Notes under the pieces: model-generated
The model's database searches: none
What the model saw: the letters and a program-made list of their open reading frames with translations, nothing else
What the model was told of the DNA's origin: nothing
Translations under genes and position numbers: made by a program
Origin: Pseudomonas sp. Irchel s3h17
GTDB lineage: Bacteria > Pseudomonadota > Gammaproteobacteria > Pseudomonadales > Pseudomonadaceae
Direction: 5' to 3'
Length of the DNA stretch: 64,000 nt
Assembly (NCBI RefSeq): GCF_900187505.1
Contig: NZ_FYDL01000016.1
Location: 62,001 to 126,000, forward strand
In this document: piece by piece, positions 21,780-30,122 of the stretch
How positions within the stretch are numbered: position 1 is the stretch's first letter
Layout: each line of letters opens with the position of its first letter

Positions 21780-22610
21780 ATGCATCCCGCAGCCGAACAC
21801 TCGCCGCTGGGCAAGTCCAGCGAATACATCGCCACTTACACGCCGTCCTTGCTGTTCCCGATCCCGCGCACCGCGAAATGGGCCGAGCTGGGCCTGACGG
21901 CCGACACCCTGCCGTACAAGGGCGTGGATTTCTGGAACTGCTTTGAACTGTCCTGGTTGCTGCCATCGGGCAAGCCGGTGGTGGCCATCGGCGAGTTCAG
22001 TATTCCGGCGGATTCGCCGAATATCATCGAGTCCAAGTCCTTCAAGCTGTACCTGAACTCGCTGAACCAGACACCGTTCGTCGACACCCCGACACTGCAA
22101 GCCACATTGGCGACCGACCTGTCGGCCGCCGCCGGCAAGCCGGTGGGCGTACGCATTCGTCGTCTGGACGAGGTCCAGGCCGAGGGGGTCGTGGCCTTGC
22201 CGGGCGTGTGCATCGACGACCTGGACATCAGTGTCAGCAACTACGAGCATCCGCGCCCGGAATTGCTGCGTTGCGATGCTTCGCGCATCGTTGAGGAGAG
22301 CGTGCACAGCCATCTGCTCAAATCCAACTGCCCGGTCACCAGCCAGCCGGATTGGGGCAGCGTGGCGGTGGAATACCGTGGCGCGGCACTGGATCACGCC
22401 AGTCTGTTGGCCTATCTGGTGAGCTTCCGCCAGCACTCGGATTTCCACGAGCAGTGCGTGGAGCGGATCTTCCTTGACCTGCAGCGCCTGTTGAAGCCGG
22501 AAAAACTCACGGTGTATGCGCGTTATGTGCGCCGTGGCGGGCTGGACATCAACCCGTACCGCAGTACCGAGGACGTGCAGTTGCCCAATCACCGACTGGT
22601 TCGTCAATAA
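21780..22610 (+). CDS. queF: NADPH-dependent preQ0 reductase QueF
   Basis: A 276-residue long-form QueF that reduces the nitrile of 7-cyano-7-deazaguanine to the amine preQ1 in queuosine biosynthesis. The N-terminal tunnel-fold half contains ESKSFKLYLNS, the family signature; the C-terminal half holds the catalytic Cys184 and Asp191 in SNCPVTSQPDW, and FHEQCVERIFLDL. Length matches the E. coli-type unimodular enzyme. It follows the cupredoxin gene by 61 bases but is functionally unrelated and probably has its own promoter. Confidence 0.95.
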   Translation: MHPAAEHSPLGKSSEYIATYTPSLLFPIPRTAKWAELGLTADTLPYKGVDFWNCFELSWLLPSGKPVVAIGEFSIPADSPNIIESKSFKLYLNSLNQTPFVDTPTLQATLATDLSAAAGKPVGVRIRRLDEVQAEGVVALPGVCIDDLDISVSNYEHPRPELLRCDASRIVEESVHSHLLKSNCPVTSQPDWGSVAVEYRGAALDHASLLAYLVSFRQHSDFHEQCVERIFLDLQRLLKPEKLTVYARYVRRGGLDINPYRSTEDVQLPNHRLVRQ

Positions 22611-22682
22611 CGCCCTGATGTCCGTGGCGAGCGCGATCAGTGAGTGCGGTTCCATCAAGCAGAGGCGACGAACACCTGACCT

Positions 22683-22792
22683 GTGGCGAGCGAGCTTGCT
22701 CGCGCTGGGCTGCGTAGCAGCCCCCTGAACAGTCGCCGAAGTCTCGCTGATAGGGTGCAATCATCTGGTCAGCGCGAGCGCCTGCTCGCCAC
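22683..22792. repeat. REPIN downstream of queF
   Basis: GTGGCGAGCGAGCTTGCTCGC and the opposing GCGAGCGCCTGCTCGCCAC; the second arm has drifted from the consensus. Confidence 0.7.
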
Positions 22793-22840
22793 GCGGGAGC
22801 TGCGGTGTTGGCTCAGTCGCGCGCAGTGCGCTAAAAACGA

Positions 22841-22872
22841 AAAAGCCCCACCATCGCTGGCGGGGCTTTTTT
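22841..22872. terminator. Bidirectional terminator between queF and the DUF4404 gene
   Basis: AAAAGCCCCACC and GGCGGGGCTTTT pair around a short loop, with A and T tracts on both sides, so it can stop both convergent transcripts. Confidence 0.85.
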
Positions 22873-22885
22873 GCATGCGTCGGGG

Positions 22886-23149
22886 TCAGATCCCCATGTT
22901 GCCCAGGGTCTGCACAATGTTGCGCAAGGTCGCGGCCAGCGCCGGGTGGTCGAGTTCGAAGCGTTCTACGGCCAGGTTCACGCCATCGGACAGGCTGCTG
23001 TCCTGTGTGGCGCTTTCCAGTTTGATCTGTGCTTCGATTTTCTGCATCAGTTCCAGCAGGTGGTCACGTTCTTCCTGCGTGAGCGGTGGGTTCTGCTCCA
23101 GTTGCTCGCGCAGGGTAGTCAGTTGTTCTTGCAGTTCGCGGGCAGGCAT
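22886..23149 (-). CDS. DUF4404-family small protein
   Basis: An 87-residue protein, mostly helical and charged (LQEQLTTLREQLEQNPPL, EERDHLLELMQKIEAQIKL), ending in HPALAATLRNIVQTLGNMGI. This is the conserved DUF4404 family of gammaproteobacteria; I know no function. The N-terminal half looks able to form a coiled coil. ATG 23149 has GGAAAG upstream and gives MPARELQEQL; the frame is open 14 codons further but without a ribosome-binding site. The HAD-like gene lies upstream on the same strand about 120 bases away. Confidence 0.7.
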   Translation of the reverse strand: MPARELQEQLTTLREQLEQNPPLTQEERDHLLELMQKIEAQIKLESATQDSSLSDGVNLAVERFELDHPALAATLRNIVQTLGNMGI

Positions 23150-23272
23150 GACGTCTTTCCTTTTATCGATAGGCACTGGCATAGACCGCAAGGGTGGATC
23201 AAAGGTCTACGTCTGGCCTTTAGATTAATCCACTGGCGAGCGAAGTGCATGATATTGATCAACAATGACCGA

Positions 23273-23893
23273 TCAGGGTTTCTCGCCCTTGCGTCGGCGC
23301 AGGCCGATGTCCGACAGGCAGGTGTCGAGTTCGCCCAGGTGATCGATGACCGAGTGCGCGCCCAGGCCGAACAGTTGCAGGGTCGCCTTGCCACGCTTGA
23401 GTTCGCGTTCCTGCTGGCTCAGGGCGTGCCATTCATTCGGTGCCAGCCCGCACAGTGAACCGCAGGACGCCAGGCCGATGGTCCAGAGTCCGGCGTTGAG
23501 GCCCGATTGCAACAGGCGCGGTTCACCGCTGACCAGTACGCAACCGTCCAGGCGATCGATATTGAGCGTCATCAGGGCTTGCCAGCAGGCATCGGGAGCG
23601 GGCCACTGGCCGACGCTCGGAGTGCGTGGGCTGGCAGTGATCCAGTCCGGCAGCGAGGCGGCCAGTGCCTGGCTTTGTCTGGGAGGCAACTCCTCGAGCC
23701 AGGCACAGGGAATGCCTTGCAGTTGCAGGGAGAGCAGCGCTTGCTCGGCGCCTGGTGTCGGCTGTGCGTGACGGGTGCAGTCGGCGCCGTCGTGTCGGGT
23801 GCGGGCACCGAAATCCACCAGGCAGCCGCTCAGGCCAAAGAGCACGGCGGTAGGGTGGGGGACGGGGAGGGGGAGTGTCTGGGTGCGGGGCAT
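23273..23893 (-). CDS. Degenerate PhnX-like HAD protein (probable pseudoenzyme)
   Basis: A 206-residue protein whose layout follows phosphonoacetaldehyde hydrolase and related HAD phosphatases: a motif-I-like strand at residues 16-28, TPGAEQALLSL, WPAPDACWQALMTLNI, VLVSGEPRLLQSGLNAG, and a C-terminal GLGAHSVIDHLGELDTCL that resembles the PhnX ending AGAHYVID. The catalytic loop is lost: in place of DxDGT the sequence has Gly20, Ser22, Gly23, Cys24, so the nucleophile and general acid aspartates are absent. It is therefore unlikely to be a hydrolase of the normal kind. The same gene neighbourhood (queF, DUF4404, mlaA) occurs in P. aeruginosa as I recall it, which argues for a conserved non-catalytic role. 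Confidence 0.65.
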   Translation of the reverse strand: MPRTQTLPLPVPHPTAVLFGLSGCLVDFGARTRHDGADCTRHAQPTPGAEQALLSLQLQGIPCAWLEELPPRQSQALAASLPDWITASPRTPSVGQWPAPDACWQALMTLNIDRLDGCVLVSGEPRLLQSGLNAGLWTIGLASCGSLCGLAPNEWHALSQQERELKRGKATLQLFGLGAHSVIDHLGELDTCLSDIGLRRRKGEKP

Positions 23894-24080
23894 TATTACA
23901 TCCCTGAAATGATCAGAGAGGTTAAGGCAGTACAGTGACAGCTGAGTGACAAAAAAGGGCGTGATTATAGGCCGATGAGTTGTAGGGGATTTCCCTGAAA
24001 GCGGGCATCCGTCTTATACTAGGCGGCTTATTGCCCGGGTTTTGCGACCCTGGCCAGTACCAACCACGGAGTTTGCGTCT

Positions 24081-24770
24081 ATGCGCTGGAGCAATTGCCT
24101 GGCTCGAGTATGTGTGTTTGCCAGCGTTTTGCTGGTCCCGTTCGTTGCCCAGGCGGCCACGGAAGAAGACCCTTGGGAAAGCATCAACCGCCCCATCTAC
24201 ACCTTCAACGATGTGCTGGACACCTATGCCCTCAAGCCTTTGGCGCAGGGTTACCAGTTCATCACGCCGCAGTTCCTTGAAGACGGCATCCACAACATGT
24301 ACCGCAACATCGGTGACGTCGGCAACCTGGCCAACGACATCCTGCAGGTCAAGCCACACGCCGCGGGTGTTGACACCGCGCGCCTGATGCTCAACACCAC
24401 CCTGGGCCTGGCCGGCTTTTTCGATGTGGGCACCAAGATGGGCCTGCAACGCAACGACGAAGACTTCGGCCAGACCCTTGGCTACTGGGGCACGCCCAGC
24501 GGTCCTTACGTGATGCTGCCGTTCTTCGGTCCGAGCACACTGCGTGATGCGCCGTCCAAGTACATCGACGGCTATGCCCAGCCATACCGCTACATGAACG
24601 ATGTTCCGGCGCGCAACATGGCGATCGGCATGGACGTGATCGACACTCGCGCCAGCCTGCTGTCGAGCGAGAAGCTGATCAGCGGCGACAAGTACGTGTT
24701 CATTCGTAATGCCTACCTGCAACACCGCGAATTCAAGGTCAAGGATGGCCAGGTTGAAGACGATTTCTGA
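24081..24770 (+). CDS. mlaA: Outer-membrane phospholipid-asymmetry lipoprotein MlaA
   Basis: A 229-residue MlaA/VacJ family member that removes misplaced phospholipids from the outer leaflet and passes them to MlaC. Typical segments are DPWESINRPIYTFNDVLDTYALKPLAQGY, read in two parts, NLANDILQ, RLMLNTTLGLAGFFDVG, DFGQTLGYWG and GPYVMLPFFGPSTLRD. The export signal MRWSNCLARVCVFASVLLVP ends in AQA, with no lipobox cysteine near the cleavage site, so it may be processed by signal peptidase I instead of being acylated. ATG 24081 has GGAG upstream. A terminator follows directly. Confidence 0.92.
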   Translation: MRWSNCLARVCVFASVLLVPFVAQAATEEDPWESINRPIYTFNDVLDTYALKPLAQGYQFITPQFLEDGIHNMYRNIGDVGNLANDILQVKPHAAGVDTARLMLNTTLGLAGFFDVGTKMGLQRNDEDFGQTLGYWGTPSGPYVMLPFFGPSTLRDAPSKYIDGYAQPYRYMNDVPARNMAIGMDVIDTRASLLSSEKLISGDKYVFIRNAYLQHREFKVKDGQVEDDF

Positions 24771-24789
24771 ATCGACTCCGGCATGACAG

Positions 24790-24817
24790 GAAGGCGGCCA
24801 GGTGGCCGCCTTCTTTG
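24790..24817 (+). terminator. Terminator of mlaA
   Basis: GAAGGCGGCCA and TGGCCGCCTTC form an eleven-pair stem with a two-base loop, followed by TTTGTCT. Confidence 0.8.
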
Positions 24818-25250
24818 TCTGGATCGTCGTTTGATTCAGTGTGGCGTCGCCGCCGTTACCCCTGCTTGCGCCGTGCAACCTCGGTATCGGCCTTCCAGGC
24901 GCTGTTGCATCCACATCCATGCGCAGGCGGATGAAATCGCGCTTTTAACGGTAGTCACGATCGGTTTGGCCCGCGGGTATGATCCTTCCATTGTGTCGCG
25001 GATTTAACCGTTCTTATAACTCCCGGTGATTTGCGACGCAAAGACGCCTGATGACCATCGGCGCAAGCTTGAAACACCTCGCGGATGGGAGTACCGTCTG
25101 CGCCTTAGAAGGGCACCTCTGATGAACACGTGTGTAGGGCAAATGCTCGAAAGCAGTGCAACAGAGAGGCTAGAAAGCGAATCCAGTAGTGTGCGCCGGG
25201 CCAATTGCCCCGCCAGCTACGCCAACCTAATTCTGGCGCCGTTTGCCCAC
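24818..25250 (+). other. 433-base leader before rssB without a convincing gene
   Basis: The rssB frame stays open upstream from 25026, but this part has no family similarity and no ribosome-binding site before any start. A -10-like TATGAT is at 24978-24983. I see no RNA gene or repeat. The space could hold a promoter with a long untranslated leader. Confidence 0.4.
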
Positions 25251-26435
25251 ATGCAAAAAACCAGTGCCACGCTGCTGATAATCGATGACGACGAAGTAGT
25301 GCGCGCGAGTCTCGCGGCCTATTTGGAAGACAGTGGGTTCAGCGTCCTTCAGGCCAGTAATGGCCAGCAGGGGCTCGCGGTATTCGAGCAAAATCAACCC
25401 GACCTCGTGATCTGCGATCTGCGCATGCCGCAGATGGGCGGGCTCGAACTCATTCGTCAGGTGACCGACCTTTCGCCGCAAACCCCGGTGATCGTGGTGT
25501 CCGGTGCTGGCGTGATGAACGACGCGGTCGAAGCCTTGCGCCTGGGCGCGGCGGATTACCTGATCAAGCCGCTGGAAGACCTGGCCGTGCTTGAGCACTC
25601 GGTACGCCGGGCGCTGGACCGCGCGCGCCTGCTGGTGGAAAACCAGCGCTATCGCACCAAGCTCGAAACCGCCAATCGCGAGCTCGAAGCCAGCCTGAAC
25701 CTGTTGCAGGAAGACCAGAACGCCGGGCGTCAGGTGCAGATGAACATGCTGCCGGTCAGCCCCTGGGCGATCGACGAGTTCAAGTTTGCCCATCAGATCA
25801 TTCCGTCGCTGTACCTGTCGGGCGATTTTGTCGACTACTTCAGGGTCGACGAGCGTCGGGTAGCCTTCTACCTGGCGGACGTTTCAGGGCACGGCGCGTC
25901 CTCGGCATTCGTCACGGTGCTGCTGAAATTCATGACCACGCGCTTGCTGTTTGAGTCCAAGCGTAATGGCACCTTGCCTGAATTCACCCCTTCAGAAGTC
26001 CTCGGCCATATCAACCGGGGCCTGATCAGCTGTAAGCTGGGCAAACATGTCACGATGGTCGGTGGCGTCATCGACGAGGAGACCGGTTTGTTGACCTATA
26101 GCATCGGCGGGCACCTGCCGTTGCCAGTGTTGTACACGCCAGACAGCGTGGGTTATCTCGAGGGTCGCGGTCTGCCGGTGGGCTTGTTCAACGAAGCCAC
26201 CTACGAAGACCACGTCATCAAGTTGCCGCCGGTGTTCAGCTTGACGCTGATGTCCGACGGTATTCTGGACCTTTTGCCAGAACCCACACTCAAAGAAAAA
26301 GAAGCCGCCTTGCCGCAACGGGTAAGATCGGCGGGCGGCAGCCTGGACGGTCTGCGGCAGGTTTTTGGATTGGCCACGCTAGGGGAGATGCCGGATGATA
26401 TCGCCCTGTTGGTGTTGAGCAGGAATCTTCAATGA
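25251..26435 (+). CDS. rssB: Response regulator RssB with PP2C phosphatase domain
   Basis: A 394-residue protein. The N-terminal receiver domain has IIDDDEVV, phospho-acceptor Asp56 in LVICDLRMPQ, and Lys in DYLIKPLEDL. A helical linker (ENQRYRTKLETANRELEASL) connects to a PP2C/SpoIIE-type domain with LYLSGDFVDYF, YLADVSGHGASSAFVTVLL and MPDDIALLV. In enterobacteria RssB delivers sigma-S to ClpXP; Pseudomonas members keep a phosphatase-like domain and act with the STAS protein encoded next. I chose ATG 25251 because MQKTSATLLIIDDDE matches other Pseudomonas RssB proteins. The Shine-Dalgarno is weak. The stop overlaps the next start in ATGA. Confidence 0.9.
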   Translation: MQKTSATLLIIDDDEVVRASLAAYLEDSGFSVLQASNGQQGLAVFEQNQPDLVICDLRMPQMGGLELIRQVTDLSPQTPVIVVSGAGVMNDAVEALRLGAADYLIKPLEDLAVLEHSVRRALDRARLLVENQRYRTKLETANRELEASLNLLQEDQNAGRQVQMNMLPVSPWAIDEFKFAHQIIPSLYLSGDFVDYFRVDERRVAFYLADVSGHGASSAFVTVLLKFMTTRLLFESKRNGTLPEFTPSEVLGHINRGLISCKLGKHVTMVGGVIDEETGLLTYSIGGHLPLPVLYTPDSVGYLEGRGLPVGLFNEATYEDHVIKLPPVFSLTLMSDGILDLLPEPTLKEKEAALPQRVRSAGGSLDGLRQVFGLATLGEMPDDIALLVLSRNLQ

Positions 26436-26914
26436 GTACTGGTAGAATCCAGTTCGCCGAGCAGGACGGCACCTTCGTCCTGAAGTTCGTCGGTGAAGTT
26501 CGCCTGACCCTGTGTTCGGCGTTGGATGCGACTATAGAGCGGATCTTCACCGCGTTGAACTTCAACGCGATCGTGATCGACCTGACCGAAACCCGCAGCA
26601 TCGACAGCACTACGCTGGGCCTGCTGGCCAAGCTGTCGATCATGTCGCGGCAAAAGGTCGGCCTGCTGCCGACGGTCGTCACCACCCACGAAGACATCAC
26701 CCGTCTGTTGGAGTCCATGGGCTTCGAGCAGGTGTTCAACATCGTTGACCGCCCAGTGCCATGCCCGGAGTGCCTGACCGACCTGCCAGACCAGGACCAG
26801 TCCGAAGAAGTGGTGCGGATCAAGGTGCTCGAGGCACACAAGATCCTCATGGGCCTGAACGACTCCAACCGCGAAGCATTCCACGACCTGGTGAACGCCC
26901 TGGAGCGTCATTGA
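26432..26914 (+). CDS. rssC: STAS-domain anti-sigma antagonist RssC
   Basis: A 160-residue protein with an N-terminal STAS fold (TFVLKFVGEVRLTLCSALD, AIVIDLTETRSIDSTTLGL) including the conserved serines 56 and 59 that are phosphorylated in SpoIIAA-like proteins. The last ~45 residues carry a CPEC pair (RPVPCPECLTDLPD) and a helical tail. It is translationally coupled to rssB by an ATGA overlap, so its phosphoserine is a natural target of the RssB phosphatase domain. Together they probably form a partner-switching module affecting RpoS. Confidence 0.87.
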   Translation: MSTGRIQFAEQDGTFVLKFVGEVRLTLCSALDATIERIFTALNFNAIVIDLTETRSIDSTTLGLLAKLSIMSRQKVGLLPTVVTTHEDITRLLESMGFEQVFNIVDRPVPCPECLTDLPDQDQSEEVVRIKVLEAHKILMGLNDSNREAFHDLVNALERH

Positions 26915-26937
26915 CCAGGCGCAGGACTTTGGTACCT

Positions 26938-26975
26938 GTGGCGAGGGAGCTTGCTCCCGCTGGGCTGCGCAGCAG
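26938..26975. repeat. Single REP element after rssC
   Basis: GTGGCGAGGGAGCTTGCTCC is followed by CGCTGGGCTGCGCAGCAG; no inverted partner is present before the terminator. Confidence 0.75.
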
Positions 26976-26993
26976 ACCTGAAAAATCAGCCTA

Positions 26994-27029
26994 CAAAAAA
27001 GGGCGAACCTGTGAGGGTTCGCCCTTTTT
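26994..27029. terminator. Bidirectional terminator between rssC and tal
   Basis: GGGCGAACC and GGTTCGCCC pair around TGTGAG, with six A on one side and five T on the other. Confidence 0.9.
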
Positions 27030-27047
27030 GCACTGGCTAGGCCTGAA

Positions 27048-27974
27048 TCACAACTTGGCCTGCAACAGCGCCTCCAGCTTCTCCTGGTCCCGCGCGAACT
27101 GGCGAATGCCTTCGGCCAGCTTCTCGGTGGCCATGGCATCTTCGTTCGACGCCCAGCGGAACTGCGCTTCGGTCAGGCTCTGGCGCGCTTCACCGGCATG
27201 GCCTGGCGCCAACTTGCGTTCCAGCTTGCCGGTGTCGGCCGCCAGCTTCTCGATCAGGTCCGGGCTGATGGTCAGGCGATCACAGCCGGCCAGTTGCTCG
27301 ATCTGATTGAGGTTGCGGAAGCTCGCGCCCATGACCACGGTCTTGTAGTCATTGGCCTTGTAGTAGTTGTAGATGCGCGTCACCGACTGCACGCCCGGAT
27401 CGTCGGTGCCGGTGTAGTCGTTGCCGTTGGCCTTCTTGTACCAGTCGTAGATGCGCCCCACGAACGGCGAAATCAGGAACACACCGGCCTCGGCACAGGC
27501 AACCGCCTGGGCGAAAGAGAACAGCAGGGTCAGGTTGGTCTGGATGCCTTCCTTCTCCAGTTGCTCGGCGGCGCGGATGCCTTCCCAGGTGGAGGCGATC
27601 TTGATCAGCACGCGGTCGCGGCCAATGCCGGCCTTGTCGTACAGCTCGATCAGGCGGTGCGCGCGTTTGAGCATCGCGTCGGTGTCGAACGACAGGCGCG
27701 CATCCACTTCGGTGGAAACACGCCCCGGAATCACTTTCAGGATCTCTTGGCCCACCGCGACCGCAAAACGGTCGCTGGCCAGGCCAACATCGCCCTTGCA
27801 GTCATGGACGCAGGCGTTCAGCAGCTCGGCATAAGCAGGAATGGCGGCCGCCTTGAGCAGCAGGGACGGGTTGGTGGTGGCATCCACCGGTTTAACGCGG
27901 GCGATAGCCTCGAAGTCGCCGGTATCGGCCACGACGGTGGTGATTTGTTTGAGTTGTTCCAGCTTGGAAGTCAT
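27048..27974 (-). CDS. tal: Transaldolase
   Basis: A 308-residue TalB-type enzyme of the non-oxidative pentose phosphate pathway, moving a dihydroxyacetone unit from sedoheptulose-7-phosphate to glyceraldehyde-3-phosphate. Family marks are VDATTNPSLL near residue 30, the Schiff-base Lys125 in RVLIKIASTWEGI, and TNLTLLFSFAQAVACAEAG. Length is normal. It converges with rssC through a shared terminator and has about 175 bases of free sequence upstream for a promoter before dusA, which is on the same strand. Confidence 0.96.
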   Translation of the reverse strand: MTSKLEQLKQITTVVADTGDFEAIARVKPVDATTNPSLLLKAAAIPAYAELLNACVHDCKGDVGLASDRFAVAVGQEILKVIPGRVSTEVDARLSFDTDAMLKRAHRLIELYDKAGIGRDRVLIKIASTWEGIRAAEQLEKEGIQTNLTLLFSFAQAVACAEAGVFLISPFVGRIYDWYKKANGNDYTGTDDPGVQSVTRIYNYYKANDYKTVVMGASFRNLNQIEQLAGCDRLTISPDLIEKLAADTGKLERKLAPGHAGEARQSLTEAQFRWASNEDAMATEKLAEGIRQFARDQEKLEALLQAKL

Positions 27975-28151
27975 GAGCGTGCTCTATCCTGTGGGTCTGT
28001 TGACATTACCCGAGCGCTGGCAGCCACTCAAGGGTACGAATGCGTAACAACGGCCTGGGCGGCAACTACCTGGAAACAGGTGTTTGAAAGGCCTGGCGCT
28101 ATCCGTTAACTACGATGTCGAAACAGGCCACAGGTTCAATACAAACGACGG

Positions 28152-29174
28152 TCAGCGTCCCTCGAGCAGCGCCGCCGCCTGATCCAGCAACGCCAGCGGC
28201 TCCTTGGCCCTGTGGATGTCCACCGACAGCAGCTGGCGAAACTTGCGTGCCCCCGGAAACCCGGTGCCCAGGCCAAGCACATGCCGGGTGATATGGTGCA
28301 TCGCACCACCCGCGTCCAGGTGCGCAGCGATATACGGTCGCAACTGCGCCAATGCCTCGGCGCGGCTAATCACCGGTGCGGTGCTACCGAACAGCTGCTG
28401 GTCCACCTCGGCCATCACATAAGGGTTGTGATACGCCTCACGGCCCAGCATCACCCCGTCAAAGGTCTGCAAATGCTCGCGGCAGGCCTCCAGCGTCTTG
28501 ATCCCGCCGTTGAGAATGATCTCCAGCTCCGGGAAGTCGGTCTTCAACTGCGCGGCCACGTCATACCGCAGCGGCGGAATGTCCCGGTTCTCCTTCGGCG
28601 ACAAGCCCTCGAGAATCGCAATCCGCGCATGCACGGTGAAACTGGTGCAGCCGGCATCCCGCACCGTACCGACGAAATCACACAGCTCGGCATAACTGTC
28701 GCGGCCATTGATCCCGATCCGATGCTTCACCGTCACCGGAATCGACACCGCATCGCGCATCGCCTTCACGCAATCGGCCACCAACTGCGGATGACCCATC
28801 AGGCACGCGCCAATCATATTGTTCTGCACCCGGTCACTCGGGCAGCCGACGTTGAGGTTCACCTCGTCATAACCGTGCTCTTGCGCCATGCGCGCACAGG
28901 CCGCCAGATCCAGCGGAACACTACCCCCCAACTGCAACGCCAACGGATGCTCGGCCTCGTCGTGACGCAGGAAGCGCTCGTGATCGCCGTTGAGCAGGGC
29001 GCCCGTGGTGACCATTTCGGTGTAGAGCAGCGCATGCCGGGAGAGCAGGCGCAGGAAGAAACGGCAGTGGCGGTCGGTCCAATCCATCATCGGCGCCACG
29101 CTGAAGCGGCGGGAGAGGGCTGGATGGGTGGTTGGAGCGAGATCTAGAGGCATTGGGGTGTCTTTGGGTTGCAT
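28152..29174 (-). CDS. dusA: tRNA-dihydrouridine(20/20a) synthase DusA
   Basis: A flavin enzyme of up to 340 residues that reduces U20/U20a in the tRNA D-loop. Motifs include FSVAPMMDWTDRHCRFF, the catalytic Cys111 in NLNVGCPSDRVQ, VTVKHRIGI and ILNGGIKT, with GREAYHNPYVMAEVD typical of DusA. Two starts are possible: ATG 29174, used here, and ATG 29153 (MPLDLAP); neither has a strong Shine-Dalgarno. The neighbouring order tal-dusA is the usual Pseudomonas arrangement. Confidence 0.93.
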   Translation of the reverse strand: MQPKDTPMPLDLAPTTHPALSRRFSVAPMMDWTDRHCRFFLRLLSRHALLYTEMVTTGALLNGDHERFLRHDEAEHPLALQLGGSVPLDLAACARMAQEHGYDEVNLNVGCPSDRVQNNMIGACLMGHPQLVADCVKAMRDAVSIPVTVKHRIGINGRDSYAELCDFVGTVRDAGCTSFTVHARIAILEGLSPKENRDIPPLRYDVAAQLKTDFPELEIILNGGIKTLEACREHLQTFDGVMLGREAYHNPYVMAEVDQQLFGSTAPVISRAEALAQLRPYIAAHLDAGGAMHHITRHVLGLGTGFPGARKFRQLLSVDIHRAKEPLALLDQAAALLEGR

Positions 29175-29545
29175 TTTCAGCTGGGCACAGAAATGGAGAG
29201 TGGACTGGGCTTGGCTAGAGAAATTGGCAGGTGGAACAAAGACGAGAGTTTATCAGGATTGGAGGATACCAGGCAGCGAACAGCACAGTGCTCTGCGATA
29301 GAGGCTGCGCTGAATATTCGCCTTTCGAGACAGCTGACTTGGCGAGCACGAGACGAATGACAGGGGTAGCGCGGCGCTCAACCCATCCTGCGTACAGCTC
29401 ACACTCCATACCATTGCATTATAGGGCTGTTCAGATTGGTTATATCCGCGCTCCAACATTCGGCTACCGTGATCATTAATACGGTGTGTTGAAGCGATGT
29501 TTGCCTCTGCTCCGATACACCCACAGCCCCAAGCATGAGGAAACC
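29175..29545. other. 371-base spacer between dusA and the cupin gene
   Basis: Divergent promoter space. I find no gene, tRNA or recognisable repeat; base composition is lower in G+C than the flanks. Confidence 0.4.
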
Positions 29546-30031
29546 ATGATGAGCGCCCACAAAGCTGTCGCTGTTTCTCTGGCCTTGCTCAGCGCAGCCT
29601 TCCTGGCATCTGCGGCCCAGGCCGAGGGAGCGGGTTTGATTACCGCCACCCCATCCGAACTCAAGTGGACAGCGGCACCTTCGGTGGGGCCCGGTGCGAT
29701 GATTGCAGTGATTGAAGGTGACCTGAAAGCCGCCGAGCCTTTCACCCTTCGCTTGAAGCTGCCGGCAAATACGAAAATCGGCGTGCATACCCATCCCGTG
29801 ACCGAGCGCGTAACCGTTATCTCGGGCACCTTCTACTTCGCCACCGGAGACAAGTTCGATCCGGCACGGGCCAAAGCCTATCACCCGGGTGACACCCTGA
29901 TCATTCCCGTCGGCATGTCGATGTATGGCGCCAGTCGAGAACAGGAAACCGTACTCCAGCTCCACGGCACGGGGCCTTGGGGGATCACCTACCTCAACCC
30001 GGCGGACGACCCCAGGAACAGCAAGATGTAG
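29546..30031 (+). CDS. Secreted cupin-domain protein
   Basis: A 161-residue protein with a signal peptide (MMSAHKAVAVSLALLSAAFL ending AAQA) and one cupin barrel. Metal-ligand positions are VHTHPVTERVTVISG, which supplies two histidines and a glutamate, and PGDTLIIPVGMSMYG plus LHGTGPWG in the second motif. It probably binds a divalent metal in the periplasm; the reaction, if any, cannot be guessed from this. GAGGA precedes two adjacent ATG codons at 29546 and 29549. It stands alone between dusA and a regulator on the opposite strand. Confidence 0.75.
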   Translation: MMSAHKAVAVSLALLSAAFLASAAQAEGAGLITATPSELKWTAAPSVGPGAMIAVIEGDLKAAEPFTLRLKLPANTKIGVHTHPVTERVTVISGTFYFATGDKFDPARAKAYHPGDTLIIPVGMSMYGASREQETVLQLHGTGPWGITYLNPADDPRNSKM

Positions 30032-30122
30032 CGAGCGCTCTCGCTTGAATGGGTAGCCGGTTAGCTGGAATTTCGGGACAAGGTCAGGCTGCGACAACTC
30101 GCCCGGCGTGCTGCCGCAGTCC

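Noticed and set aside
29175..29545. A tRNA or small RNA near 29.3 kb
   Set aside because: I could not fold a cloverleaf or find a CCA-type acceptor stem.
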